From: Colletotrichum lupini
Taxonomy: Eukaryota; Ascomycota; Sordariomycetes; Glomerellales; Glomerellaceae
Length of the DNA stretch: 64,000 nucleotides
Direction of reading: 5' to 3'
Assembly (NCBI RefSeq): GCF_023278565.1
Contig: NC_064681.1
Location: forward strand, 1,240,001 to 1,304,000
A program made the position numbers and the translations under genes. Below, one piece after another: positions 22,531 to 37,278 of the stretch (the stretch's first letter is position 1; every line of letters starts with the position of its first letter). The notes beneath the pieces are model-generated. The model was not told where the DNA came from. It worked only from the letters and a program-made list of their open reading frames with translations, and searched no databases.

Positions 22531-25166
22531 TGCGAGTGAGGCACGATATACGTTGAGGCACGGCGTATTGGTAGAGGTCCGTAAGCAAGATCTGGATGAT
22601 AAAGGGATTAGAGCGGTGTAAGCAGAAGACAACACAGGCAGGCCAAGGTTCGCGTCGAGCCTTTAATACTGTTCACCTCCCATCTCACGAAGCTCCTCTT
22701 CACAGTTGCTTCTGTATCTGCAATTAATAATGTGTAAGATATCGGCAAGCCGAACCTAGGATCGAGTCCGCCTTTCTGCACTAGGGTCCAAGGTAGCGTA
22801 CCAAGACCCCGTCGTGGGAGGAGGGGGACGCATTGGCGCATCCACCGTGGTGTGGAGAGGGGGCGTGGACATGGAGAATAGAGTTCGGAGTAGGTGAGCG
22901 ATACAACTTGGAGAACCATGACGGAAGCCTTCCACCGAGGCAAATACCCCCGACCAAGCGAGCCGTGATAGCTTGATCTGTCCCCGGTCGTGAGCACAGT
23001 GCTCCGCCCCCGTCGAGACGGAGGCACACCATCGGCTTACCCAACGGTGCTCTCTCTCGATGCGTCCTGCCGCTCCAGTACGAAAACGGATAGCCGCGAA
23101 CCGACGTGCATCAGATGACACTTCTGGTGCCAACCTAGCACTTCAAATAGAATAGAAGATGCAAGAAGATCTCCTTGTGAACCAGTCCAACGGCGTTCTG
23201 AAAAATTTCACCCATCGATAAGCCCCTGGGTTTCCCAGTGTCTTCGCAAGCTGCGAGTATCCGTTGAAAGAGACCGGACCCACGAAGGTGGAGCAGCTAA
23301 CAGTAACAGTGTCGGATCATTCCGATGTCGTGTCACCCCTCATCGGGATGCCGACATACTTTCGGGCCGGTCATTTCGGTGTCACTATCCCGTTCCCAAG
23401 ACTAGTTAGTACGGGCCATAGACGCTCTCGTCGCGAGAAGTTTCCTCCCGCCGTAAGTGTGTACAGGTAGCTGGCAAAGTGGCAACTATACAGGCGTCGT
23501 TGCATTGTGAACTTCACGTACGAGGTAAGCGCATCGGCGATATCTTTACACCCTCGTCTCACCCGACGATGCCCGGCCCCCTTGGATTCTCATTTTCGCA
23601 CTCTACCCCTGTATGCATACAGAGCCGGCTGGGAGTGACAAGGGTTGGCGGATGTGACTCGTCACTAGTGAGATAAAGCCCGAACTTGAGCCCAGCAATG
23701 GAGGAAGAGATCCTTTACAGAGGCGACCGACTGGGCTTGCAAGATGCAACCCATGTTGGCAAAGCATCGCGCGCTATCCGCCTGGTGCCGTATTCGGCGA
23801 TGAACAGCACTGCAAGGTACAAGACACCTCCCTTGGCCTATTGTTGCCGATCGGCTATAAATGGACACGTGCTTACCGGAGGTTAGAGAACCTTAGAGTC
23901 TCAAGGGATTCCATTATTCGTACACTCAGTCAATAGAGTGAAATCAGTTCACGAGCTTGACGACCACCAAGCGGATGGCCAACGTTTGACAGCAGACGTT
24001 GTATTAAACGATATTGACATAAGTGGGCACCAGAGATTCTGCTTCGTATCTGCACGAAGCCTGTGGGAGCCTGGCTTGCCAGGGTGGCCCAGACTGTCGG
24101 GTCCTGGGTACGTGGCTGAGATTATTTGGTGGCAAGTCTGTAATTATTCTACGATTCGGCGGGTGTCCCGTCAGCCGGCCGTCATTGAAAATGGCAAGTC
24201 CAATCCTGTAATAAGGACAGATACTTTTGCTCGGCGAAGGACATCGTCGAGGTAACGTGTTATGCGCAAGGAAGGCACAGCATTGATACGGGTGTTATCG
24301 GCCTCCCGTGGATAGGGTATGTGAGAAGCCGAGATGTTCTAGGCATCTGGAGTGGTCCGAAATGTGCAAGGCGTAAGATGCGAAGGGTGAGCTGATATCG
24401 TCATGGTGGTAGCGGCAGCTCAGTTGCCAGGATGATTGCCCGCAATAGGTGCGAGTCGAGTAACGACGGGACGATGATGGCGTGCCGGAAACCGGGTACC
24501 TAGTTTGGCCGTGGCTGGGAAACAACTCCTCATACTGTGATGGTGCCGCAATAGAGAGCTGCATTTTGGGGCCAACCGTCGTGGGAAGAAGGCCAGATTC
24601 TCGAACTCTGAAGCAACGCGGGGTTAGGAAAAAGCTGTGATTACCTACCTATCTCTGTCCAAATGCAAGCTGAGCGCGCGACGGATCATTCTCGGCTTAT
24701 CTTCAACAATATGATTGATTCATCGGTCAATCCTTGGCCGGGGTTGGGGCTGATTTCAGGTGGTGACAGTCTGCGTTGAAGTGTGTGACGGTTCAAGGTT
24801 GATAATGAATTGGGGAACCTGGTACACCGTACGGTATCAGCCAATAATTGTTGGAGAATGGGCATCAGCCACATGCCTCCAGGGGCAAGCCACGGTTGCC
24901 TTGCCAAACCAAAACCACTTTACGCGTCCCACCTTGGGGCGCGTCGCCTCGCGTTTTTGGATGGCATTTGGTCCCCTCCTTTTTTTCCTTGTCACTCACA
25001 CTCTCTGCGGCCGATTACATTTCCCCTCCCCCCCTCGACACTCCAGTATTGACGCTTCTGCACCCTCCCTTGTACCTCATGTTGTCAATTACTTTTGCAA
25101 ACCTACGCCTTTGATACCCTTTTCTCCCAGTTCAACCAAGTCTCGACTCTGACGACAATTACCGCC
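22531..25166. other. Divergent intergenic region (2.6 kb)
   Basis: Separates the aminotransferase start from the MCM3 start. The only sites I can support are a MluI cell-cycle box near 24,922 and a pyrimidine-rich MCM3 leader (about 24,960-25,140). Short ORFs between 23,260 and 24,600 show no conserved motif. Confidence 0.55.
24922..24927. promoter_or_regulatory. MluI cell-cycle box (ACGCGT) upstream of MCM3
   Basis: Perfect palindromic ACGCGT 240 bp before the MCM3 ATG, followed within 25 bp by GCGCGTCGCC. The Mbp1-Swi6 (MBF) complex binds this core to time S-phase genes, including MCM and replication genes, in yeasts. Assignment is by motif and position. Confidence 0.5.
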
Positions 25167-28010
<2,844 letters not shown>

Positions 28011-28252
28011 GGTCCGGTGGCATGATGTGGGATTGTTTGTGATATGACATCTGGCGTTGGTGTTATGACGGGAAGGCGTCGTCCCTAAGAGACCTTGCCA
28101 TGTAACGAATGGAAAATCCATCTGTCGTAGTTCTTGCGCAGTGGTCTGTAAGGTGTCAGATCTAACGAGTCGCACTTGACGTAAATCTTTTGTCATTATC
28201 CGTCTACCTGGTTCTATGTTTATCACCACAGATGTAGCATTTTCCGTGAACT

Positions 28253-29612
28253 TTACTGCGTTGTTTGGAGACGGGCTCGGAACTCCGCAACCCGGTCCTC
28301 TACCCTCTCGCCGTTCCATGTCTCCTCGCCGTCCTCATTTCTGGCTAAGATTGGTACGCCAACTTGCTCAATAGCGAAGCTGGCAGCTACACTGCCCCAT
28401 ACTGCAGCTTCCTCGACGCACTTACCCCTTGCAAGAGCAACGGCGAGCCCGCCCAGAAAGGTATTGCCGCCACCTGTTGGATCTACCACTCTCGCGCTGT
28501 CTTGATGAACGGCCGGGATCCACTGTTCGGTACCAGAATCTACCTCGATCTCCTCGCGAATAACAGCACCTTCGTCATCTTGAAGTAGACCGGCGAAGAG
28601 TGCTTCCATGTCGGTGTCCGGCTGAAGGCCGCCCCTCGTATAATCCTTCTTGCGACGCTTTGAGCCTGCCCCGTCGCCAGTAGCGGGATGGCGTTTGCGG
28701 CCGCCGTTGCGAGCAACGTAGCAGCCCTTTTCCCCGGCGCGGACAACGAGCGTGAAAGACGATAAAGGCATGCTTGCGAGAAGTTGCTCGCAGGATCTCT
28801 CTACCGCCGCTTTCGAAATCTCTCCTGTTTTTGGGTCCAAGCCGTCGTCACCCATGAAACCCGCCAGCTCCGAGTGATTTGGACTGAGGATGTCAATTAG
28901 GGGAAGGCAATTTGTACAGTTGAGAAGTTCATCCGGTGTGCACAGGTCAGGTACGGGTTCCCAGATGAATATTGGTTTTATGTACGAATCGGGCGGGCAC
29001 ACGCGTTTGCGGGCTGAGGTGATTTCGGTTACCAAGTCTCTGCACCTGGCCGGAGAGCAGATTAAGTGAAAGGTCTTGGAAAGTAACAGATGAGGCGTCA
29101 GGTCCTCTGCAGTGAGACGCTTCTTAGGGGTGGTGTACTTGAAGGCGCGCTTCTCTGCGTTCTCGTATCCGTTCCATCCGCGAGTGGTTAGCCGCTCTGG
29201 GTCCTCGCGGAACACGACTGATGTCTCCCAGCTGTTGATGAGTTCAGTCAAGGATTGCGGAAAGTCGGAACCCTTGTCGACGATCCAACCGACCGATGAG
29301 GCATCCGGGGCCGGCGAGAAGAGACGGGCTCCGAGGGCACCGTATGAGCCGGCACCGCCGAGAATATCATAGACGGACGGCGTAGGTGGCAAGAAGTGTA
29401 TCTCGTCTAGTAATTGTCAGCTGGGAATCATGCAGTGAGGGTGCACAGCGGGCTGATGTTGAACTCGTAGAGACGGGACATCAGTGGAGAGGGGTTTCTA
29501 ACTCACCTATGATGAACATCCCTAATGTCACAAAGTCAATGGCAGGTAATGCCTTGAATTCTTCGTCAGTGAGTCGCTGCTCCTTCGGCGACTGTGACTC
29601 TTCTTCGGCCAT
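28253..29612 (-). CDS. PfkB-family sugar kinase, Mak32-like
   Basis: Two exons on the minus strand (29612-29507 and 29406-28253; 100-nt intron) give 419 aa. The spliced N-terminus reads PAIDFVTLGMFIIDEI then LGGAGSYGALGARLFSP, the sugar-binding GG motif region of ribokinase-like enzymes. The C-terminal signature DPTGGGNTFLGGLAVAL supplies the anion hole and would-be catalytic Asp, but that position reads GGGN, with Asn where ribokinases have the catalytic Asp (GAGD). This is a notable departure that may mean weak or no kinase activity. A lysine/arginine-rich insertion (GGRKRHPATGDGAGSKRRKK) sits in the nucleotide-binding half. The overall layout resembles yeast Mak32, a PfkB-family protein of unclear biochemistry. 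It converges with MCM3, 242 bp away. Confidence 0.85.
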
Positions 29613-31844
29613 GGTCAAAGGTTCCCAGTGAAAAGGATTATTGCAATGACGGATCAATGTCAGATACGCAATGAGTGGCGTAAAGATTCAGACTGTACGG
29701 AGTATCAAATGAGATATATTCCGTTAGCGGAAATGCTGTGCTCCGTGACAGTGGCCACTATTGTGAGAAGGTAACAATTAGACAACTGAGTAGTATCTTT
29801 GCAACCAGCCGAAATGCCGTAGTAGGACAGGTGAATCTGAGTGTGATTTTGGGAAGTGAAGGGCTTTTTGAAACTAGGTTACACCCACTTTGCTGTGTGC
29901 TATGGGTTATTGGTCGCATCAGTATCGGCGAGAATGCACAATGCAAGCACGGACGAAGCGAGGTGGCTCTGACGGGCCGATATGTTTTTCGGGGAGGTGA
30001 GGTGCGGTGAGAGGGCACCTCCCTCATGAGACTTTGCGGGCGATAAAGGTTGGGTTGAGAGACAGGCCCGAATTTATGGCTGCCAAGGAAATTGGAGATG
30101 CAAAACGAATTGTGGAATTGTAGCTCGAGTGAGCCTCAAGATCAACAACAAACAGTTGAGTAGCAGCGCCATCCATCTTCTCTTCTAATTTACCCACCCT
30201 CTCTAAGCAGATGCTATTTTCGACCCGTACACTAGAGACCGCCGTCTTCTACCTTATGGGCGGTTGGTACCTGAAATGATCTCATGTGAAATCCTGCAGA
30301 TAAGGCAGCAGACATAACCACACGTTAGACCGGCACGTGGCAAGGTGCCTGTGGTAGAAAGGGAGAAAGCTTCCAGAAGCTTATCTTGCCTTACTCAACT
30401 CACTTGAGCCAAGAGGGGCAGCCCATTATGGGCCCTGATTCCGGTCTCGGCACACATGGTGTGACTGACAGCCAAATAGCGTCGCAAGTTGTGACCAGGC
30501 ACATACAGAAGTTACAAGGTGACAAGAGGAGCTCTTTATGAAATTGGCTAGTCGGTCCAAGTCTATTGCAAGACCTTTCCGAGGTTGAGGCGAGGCAAGG
30601 TGAGCCATACATGTGTAGCTGCCCACACATGCTGCCTTGGCGTGACGATGTACTGAGCAAGCTGTTAGTGATTTTAAGTGACACTTTCTGTTGCCGAACG
30701 ACTTTGCTCGACTATCGCCGTCAACAGCCGCTTCTTGGTTACGTATTCACGGACAAAGTGTTGACTCTGGCGACAGCCTACAGAGTATACGTAAGCCGGA
30801 GTTCGTTTACTGAGCAAGCTGATTCCGAATCAAACGGCCTTTTCAGAGTTGCCTAGCATGCTGACCACCGTCATCTCATGGTATGCAAGTGCAGATTGCA
30901 CTGAATGAGCGAGACTGAGCAGATGAACGGGAGTAATCCCATGCGCAGGAGATGTAGGATTGATCTTAAGTTTCAGCAGACACCTAAGCTTGGTCAATGG
31001 GGTGAGATTTCTTCCAAATTAGAGGTTGATCTGTGAGATATCTTGCGCAAGCTTGGGTAGCCAAGCTTGACAGACCTACGGATAGGAATAGATGGATAGG
31101 CTTGGGACCGGGTGCCTGAATGGAGGTAGGAAATGCCTTAGGCAAGGAACTCAAGGCATCCAAAGTGCGCAAGGCATCCGTTCATCAGCTCTGAACCAGC
31201 GTGTGGAGCTACCTTACCTGAGGTACCTTGTCCTGGGACCCCAAGCACAATCAGTTGGGTGTAAGGTACTCCGTACCTGAGTTTCCTTAAGAGGTACAGT
31301 GTCTCTAGAACAAAGATACGTACTGCCGCGTCTGTTCCCCCCATCTGGCATGACATTGGATGCTTGCGATAATACCCATTCAAAACACCTCTTCCGCCAA
31401 CCTCGTAGCTCTCTGCTCAGTTATAACATCTTCAGCGACAGCCGACCCGTTGCTCTTTGCCAGGTGCATTTCGCCCATCCCAGCAGCTCCGCACTAGCTG
31501 AAACTTCACGCCCAATCTTTTGGCTCTCCCCCAATCAACCTTGCAATAGTGGCTTTGCTGTGTTGAGCTGTTTCGACAGACATCCTGCACGAAGCTTCGG
31601 TTGCATTGAGCTCACTACGCGTTGCAACAGCCCACCCTGCTATTGCCCTCGCTGTCATTGTCGATTTTGTTCTTGCTATTGCATGTCCACCGCGTCTCCC
31701 GCTACCGATCTCCGTTCTCTGACGCCCTTCGTCACACCGTCTCTGTCCGTCAGTGCTTACCCCCGGCCCATCGCCGCCGTCCTATAACCTCTCCTGTCGA
31801 CCTTCTCCTTGCACCAAGCTTCGGCTCCCCCTCCTTTGCCCAAC
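29613..31844. other. Divergent intergenic region (2.2 kb)
   Basis: Between the Mak32-like and CAP starts. It contains two copies of a TACGGAGTA/TACTCCGTA motif (29,695 and 31,265) and many short AGGTA/TACCT words. No gene is supported. Confidence 0.5.
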
Positions 31845-33761
31845 ATGGCAACGAACAACATGCATAACCTCACCACCCTCATCAAGCGGTACGTCGACCG
31901 AAATCCCATCAGCCCGGACTACTCTGCACCCAGCTCTACGGCAACATCGACGGGCTTCAGCTTGCTGTTGCTCCTATTCTGGGCCCACTGTCAGCGCACT
32001 CGTTGCTAACCTCGAAACAAGGCTCGAAGCTGCTACGGCTAGGCTCGAAGATATCGCCACCTCTACCATCGAGCTTCCCCAAGCCGTTCCTGCCCTCAAT
32101 CAATCCGTCGCCTCGCCGCCTGCTGCTTCCAATGCTCCCGCCCCTCCCCCGCCGCCGCAAGCCGCCGCCGCCCCCCAAGCTCCCCCGGAGCCAGTTCCAG
32201 AGTCCATTGAGGAGTTCGATCAATTTATTGCCACATCGGTCGAGAAATATGTCAAAACCAGTCAACAACTTGGAGGCCTTGTTGCTGACCAGGTCAGTCA
32301 TTTAAATACACTCGCGAATCATTCGTTATTTGGATGTTGACCAGGGTCTCCGTAGGCTGCCAAAGTTCTGCAAGGTTTCCAAGCCCAGCGCAACTTCCTG
32401 CTCATCACCACGAAGGCCAAGAAGCCTGATTTGAATGGCGCCGAAATGGCTGTCTACCAGGACCTCCTAAAGCCCATTAATGAAGCTCTTGTAGCTGTCA
32501 ACAATATCAAAGAGTCCAACCGAGGGTCGCCAGTTTTCACCCAGCTGAGCGCTGTTGCTGAGGGCATCATGGTTCTCGCCTGGGTCACTGTCGACAACCG
32601 TCCTTACAAACATGTCGAAGATTCGTTGGGTTCTGCCCAATTCTTTGGTAACAGGGTGTTGAAGGAGCAAAAGGATAAGTGTGTCTGCGCCAATGATCCG
32701 ATGTGATATTGAAGGACCCATGGCTAATGCGGTATACCATAGGGATGCGCAGCAAACCGAATGGGTGAACGCCTTTTACCAAGTCTTCCGTGACCTTGCC
32801 GACTACGTCAAGCAAAACTTCGCTAGCGGCATCCCCTGGAACCCGAAGGGTCAGCCAGCTCAGGAGGTTGCTAAATCGTTGTCCGCATCTGCAGCTTCTG
32901 CCGCTGCTCCTCCTCCGCCACCCCCGGCCGGCGGTCTTCCGCCTCCACCCCCGCCTCCCGGACCTCCCCCAGTACTGGATATCAAGGAAGAAACCCCCGG
33001 TGGCAAAGGTGGACTGGGTGCCGTGTTCTCCGAACTCAACAAGGGCGAGGCTGTGACGAAGGGTCTTCGCAAGGTCGACAGATCGGAAATGACGCACAAG
33101 AACCCGTCCCTTCGTACAAGCTCGAAAGTTGATGGAGAGGCATCAGCACGCGGCAAGAGCCCAGCTCCTGGCAAGAAGCCTAAGCCAGAGAGCATGCGCG
33201 TCAAGAAACCACCAAAGAAGGTGCTTGAGGGCAACAAGTGGACTATCGTATGAAAGCCCCCTATTATTATGTTTTGAATGGTATGTCACAGATGGCTAAC
33301 TTTCATATAATATGCAGGAAAACTTTGAGAAGGAGCCTCAGCCCATTGAAATCGAGGCGTCCATTTCGCACTCCATCCTGATCAGTAAGTGCAGCAACAC
33401 TACCATCATTGTGAAGGGCAAAGCAAATGCTGTGACCATTGAGAACTCAACTCGTCTGTCGTTGATCGTGGAGTCTCTTGTGTCTACTGTGGACGTCATC
33501 AAGTCCCAGAACTTTGCATTGCAGGTCATGGGTGCTGTGCCTGCTGTCTTGATGGACTCAATTGACGGCGCTCAAGTCTACTTCAGCAAGGAGAGCACAG
33601 ACACCAGGATCTTCTCGAGCAAGTCTTCAGGCATCAACCTCAACGTTATCTCGGGAAAGGACGAGGACTATGTGGAAGTACCGCTTCCATCGCAGATTTG
33701 CTCCTACTATGATGAGAGCAAGGGCGAACTCGTCAACGAGATTGTCTCTCACTCAGGTTAA
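31845..33761 (+). CDS. Adenylyl cyclase-associated protein (CAP/Srv2)
   Basis: Recycles cofilin-bound ADP-actin and links Ras to adenylyl cyclase. Five exons: 31845-31888, 32022-32292, 32356-32678, 32743-33247, 33318-33761, 528 aa. The first intron is 133 nt, with GCTAAC before the acceptor, and splits the Arg of LIKRLEAATARLEDIA, the N-terminal oligomerisation/cyclase-binding motif. The N-terminal helical folded domain (~95-250) carries EEFDQFIATSVEKYV and GFQAQRNFLL. Two proline stretches follow, the second (PPPPPPAGGLPPPPPPP) being the profilin/SH3-binding region, then a WH2-like segment (GAVFSELNKGEAVTKGLRKV). The C-terminal beta-helix (CARP) domain starts at NKWTIENFEKEP and includes ISHSILISKCSNTTI. 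Convergent with the carnitine acetyltransferase. Confidence 0.95.
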
Positions 33762-34335
33762 GATGAGTAGTTTCAGCTGTAGCCAAGGAAGGGGGATTAG
33801 ACTGGGAAGAGCTAGAGTTGGGTCTATTTGTAGGAGTAAACATGGCGGCGGCATCTTTTGTTCCCCACCTCACATAGCCTGCTTCAATCTGGAACTGTGC
33901 GGTTTCGATTTGCCTGTTTCAGTCACGTTACATTTACACATTGCCCTGCAACCTTCATACCCGCATGTTCAATAGAGGCAATAGAAAGCTGTCGAAATGA
34001 TGTGCTTGGTACTACCACTCGAGTAATGGGGAGGTGCAGTGTACATAGGCCCAGAATGAGAAGACTGCGAAGGGGGAAATTCTTCAATATGATCGCGGTG
34101 GTGCCGACACCACCGGTCACGTCTATCAGGTTGCCAGAGACGCTTCTGCTGTATCGGTGCAAAGAACGACCGGTCATCTACATGTAACCATATATGAACA
34201 CACATACACACCCTCACATAACTGACGGAGCGCCGGAGCACCCTTGGGATATTGGTCGACTTCTCTTCTCTCGCCCATATCGCCAACGACAACTCCTCTC
34301 TCATCCCCTCTCTTACAAAGGATTTCTATCACCGT
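33762..34335. other. Convergent intergenic spacer
   Basis: 574 bp between the ends of CAP and carnitine acetyltransferase. Nothing beyond 3' UTRs is recognisable. Confidence 0.55.
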
Positions 34336-36710
34336 TTACAGCTTAGCCTTGGCGGGCTTAATGGTAGGGATGAGCAGGTCGCGCATCTCGCCGGCGGCCT
34401 CGTTGAGGAAGAAGCTCATGCGCTGGCTGCCCAAGCCCTTGGACACAACGTTGAAGTTAATGCTACGCAGAGATTAGCTTGTTTCTTAGTTTGTTGGGGG
34501 AGGCTACACTGCAGCAGACGACAGCACACAAATCACGCACCTGTTCTCGTTGATCATGTAGGCAATTCCGAACCCGCCGTCAATGACCTGACTCCATCCG
34601 TATCCGTTGAAGTACTCTGAGCTAAGCTGTGATGAGGACAGGTACCACGAGGAGGAGTAGGAGAAAGCCGGGTCCTGGTAGATGGCAGGCAACTCCTGGC
34701 CGGGCTCGAGCAGCCTCTTCAGACCGAACAGGTGTCTGTCGACACCCTTACCGTCTGAGGCGGCAGTGATGTACTCGAGGTGGGAGTCAATGGCCTGGCG
34801 GAAGAGGTCGACCTTGGCCTTGTCCTCGATGTTGGGGTCGGCCATGGCGTTGCACCACGAGACGGAGGCGTCTGACACGGTTCTACATGTTTCGGTACGG
34901 CCTTGCTGGAAGCGGCGGGTGGCGGCCGACTCGTATGTAGGCCGGTTCTTGCCGTACATCTTGTGGTATGCCAACTGGATGATCATCTGAACGTAGGCAT
35001 CGGGCGAGCACTTGAACTTCTTGATGAGTCCCTTGCCGTAACCCTGATACGCCTGAACGGCCAGCTCGTGTTGGCTAATGACATCATGGAAATCTTTTCT
35101 GGCGCGGTCGATCTCGGCCTGTACTTCCTTGGTAATCTCGAACTTGACGACCTGGGGTTCGGGCAGGTTGGAACGGATTGAGGGGTCAGAGAGGTCAAGC
35201 TTGTTGTTGAAGATGAGGTCGTTGATGAAGTCATTGAGACGGTGGGTAGGGGTTCCGTCCATCATGGAGTGCTCTCCCATGAATCCCGACGTAGCATTAT
35301 CATTGACAATGAACTGGAGGGGCTTGTCGTACCAACGGTTGGCGCCGTCACCGTGCCAGTACTGATGCGCGCGCTCCTCGAGAGTGACGGGAGCAGCGTC
35401 GTCAAGGCACACGACAAAGGAGGATGCCTCAACGGCCTCCAGAGAGGCGGCGTTCTTGGGACTGGCCTTGAGAAGGATCTCGCGTGCATCTGACCAGACG
35501 TCACGGTTCTCACTGGTCAGAGCGCCCACGGGAGGGACTCTCTGGGCCAGCTCATATACCTTGTTGAATTGCTGCTCGAGCTCTGAGGCGTTGAGCTGCT
35601 TGCCGTCCACCTCGTGCAAAATCTTGAAGATTTGGTTTTTGCGGATCGCAATGATGTACTTGTGGTCCTTGTGGGAGAACTTGGCGGGGTAGTCGGCGGG
35701 TTTTGCGGCGACACGGCTGGTGTTGAACATCCATTTGTAGCTGTCCATGCAGATAGGCAGTCTCTTCATGTACTCGGGCTCGAGTGTGCCTTCGTCAACC
35801 TGCTTCTTGAACTCGAGGACAGCCGAGGTGATGGCCGCGGCCCTCTTGGCAGGGTTCCTTCTCCGGCGGTCGTCACGATGAGAGTAGAAATAGCTCACGT
35901 AGGGAACGACGGGGTCTCTGTAGCTGAGGTATGCCGCATCGTTCCACCACTCGTACAGCCAATTGCGGTGCGCGGGATCCTCTCTCCGGGCGAGCAGCTT
36001 CTCCTGGAGCTTGCTGCCGACACCACCGGGCTTGACGAATTCCTCGACGGCCTTTTTGCTGGTGGCGAACTCTGATTCGGACAGAAGGGGGTGGAGGGTC
36101 TTGATGTAGCGCGCGGCTGTTTCTTCGAGAGTCGGCACAGGCAGACGGGGTAGAGAGTCCTGGAATCTCAGCATGGCGCCCTTGGATTTGTCCTCAACAT
36201 ATCCTGTACGCAATTCACCATGTCAGTCGGGCGCGGATCAATGCGCCGAGCGATGCGCATCCTCGGTTATTCAAGGCGCGAGCGCAAACGGCTCGAGAAC
36301 GGTTGGGGAGTCGCAATTTACCTGAAGGGAGGGAACTGTTGTTCCGCTTTGCTGCAGGAGCCATGGCTGCAAAGGTCTGGAGAGAAAGGAGACGTGGTTA
36401 GAGAGTGTGAGAGACAGAGCATGAGGCAGAGAAGATATGTGTTTTGTATGAGAGGATGTGAGAGACGGAAGAGAGAAGCTCCCCAAAAGTAATGGATGGA
36501 GCCGAAGAAGCGGAGCGGGGTGGGATCAAGGATGATGGCGTTGAGCCGAGGCCAAAGAGCAGAGCAGAGTAGAGAGAGAGAGAGGATAGCGGAAGGGAAG
36601 ATGCAACAGCGTCAACGAACAAAACGTACCGGACGATTAAAGGTCAGATGTCTCAAAGAAGTCCTTGCCGTGGCAGACCTAGCCTCCAACGCTCGCAATG
36701 CGGCCGACAT
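34336..36710 (-). CDS. Carnitine O-acetyltransferase with alternative mitochondrial leader and PTS1
   Basis: Moves acetyl groups between CoA and carnitine for shuttling between peroxisome, cytosol and mitochondrion (orthologous to yeast CAT2 and Aspergillus acuJ). Minus-strand exons are 36710-36630, 36376-36322, 36203-34541 and 34462-34336. The long form has 641 aa. An internal ATG at 36364, in exon 2, gives a 610-aa form. The leader exon encodes an Arg/Ala/Ser-rich, acid-poor stretch (SAALRALEARSATARTSLRH), a typical mitochondrial presequence. The 253-nt intron joins it in frame (RP-TFAA-MAPAAK). The protein ends in AKL, a PTS1. Catalytic His is in FMGEHSMMDG (residue 326 of the short form). 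The carnitine-binding STS motif reads SSS here (WYLSSSQLSSEYFNGYGWS). CCTCGG/CCGAGG hexamers occur in two introns (36,261; 36,546) and upstream (37,273). Confidence 0.92.
36362..36364 (-). promoter_or_regulatory. Internal start codon for the peroxisomal isoform
   Basis: This ATG (context GCAGCCATGGCT, strong) lies 12 nt after the splice acceptor of exon 2 and in frame with the leader exon. A transcript starting inside the 253-nt first intron would begin translation here and lack the mitochondrial presequence. Inferred from sequence layout and from the known dual targeting of the yeast and Aspergillus enzymes. Confidence 0.6.
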
Positions 36711-37272
36711 GACCAATTCTTGAAAAGGATTAAACGTGTGGTGGTGTGTGAGTGGTTGGGTGGTGTTAAAATAGTTGCAGTGCAGACGCAGTGGTGGCAC
36801 GCACGAAAAAAGGTAGCCGCAGAAAGATCCGCGGCAGACGGCAGACGGGCAGGCGATTCAGTCGAGTGGCTTTTGGAGCCGGAGCGGGGGCTAGCCGGAG
36901 CGAGCGAGGGACGAGGACAGAGTGACAAGGTGATAGACTGACGGATACAACAGACACCTTCAGACAGAAGGGGAGACTTGGAGTGAAGTGGCTGCTTGTC
37001 ACAAGCCAAAACGTAGGTGCCACGCGGGAATCCCTTTATTACCAGCAGCAACGTCGACCACAACAGGGATGTGCGGATTCTGGGCTAGCAGTGTGTCTGT
37101 AGGTAGGTACTCCGTACTCTGTCAGGTACCCCAAGAGGAGGCTGCTGCGGTTCGGTACGGGGTCCGGCTATGGGGAACAGCTGGGGTATGGGGTGTCAGG
37201 TTCTCTCTCGAAGCCGCCGTAAGCCAGGTGCTTCCGACGATGGGGCGGTGGGGGTGGGCTGGTTTGTCGATA

Positions 37273-37278
37273 CCTCGG
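37273..37278. promoter_or_regulatory. CCTCGG hexamer upstream of carnitine acetyltransferase
   Basis: CCTCGG is the core bound by FarA/FarB fatty-acid regulators in Aspergillus. The site is 563 bp upstream of the long-form ATG. Motif-only evidence. Confidence 0.3.

Noticed and set aside
31889..32021. Separate small + strand gene formed by frames crossing CAP intron 1
   Set aside because: The frames are explained by the 133-nt intron. Splicing restores the conserved LIKRLEAATARLEDI motif of CAP.
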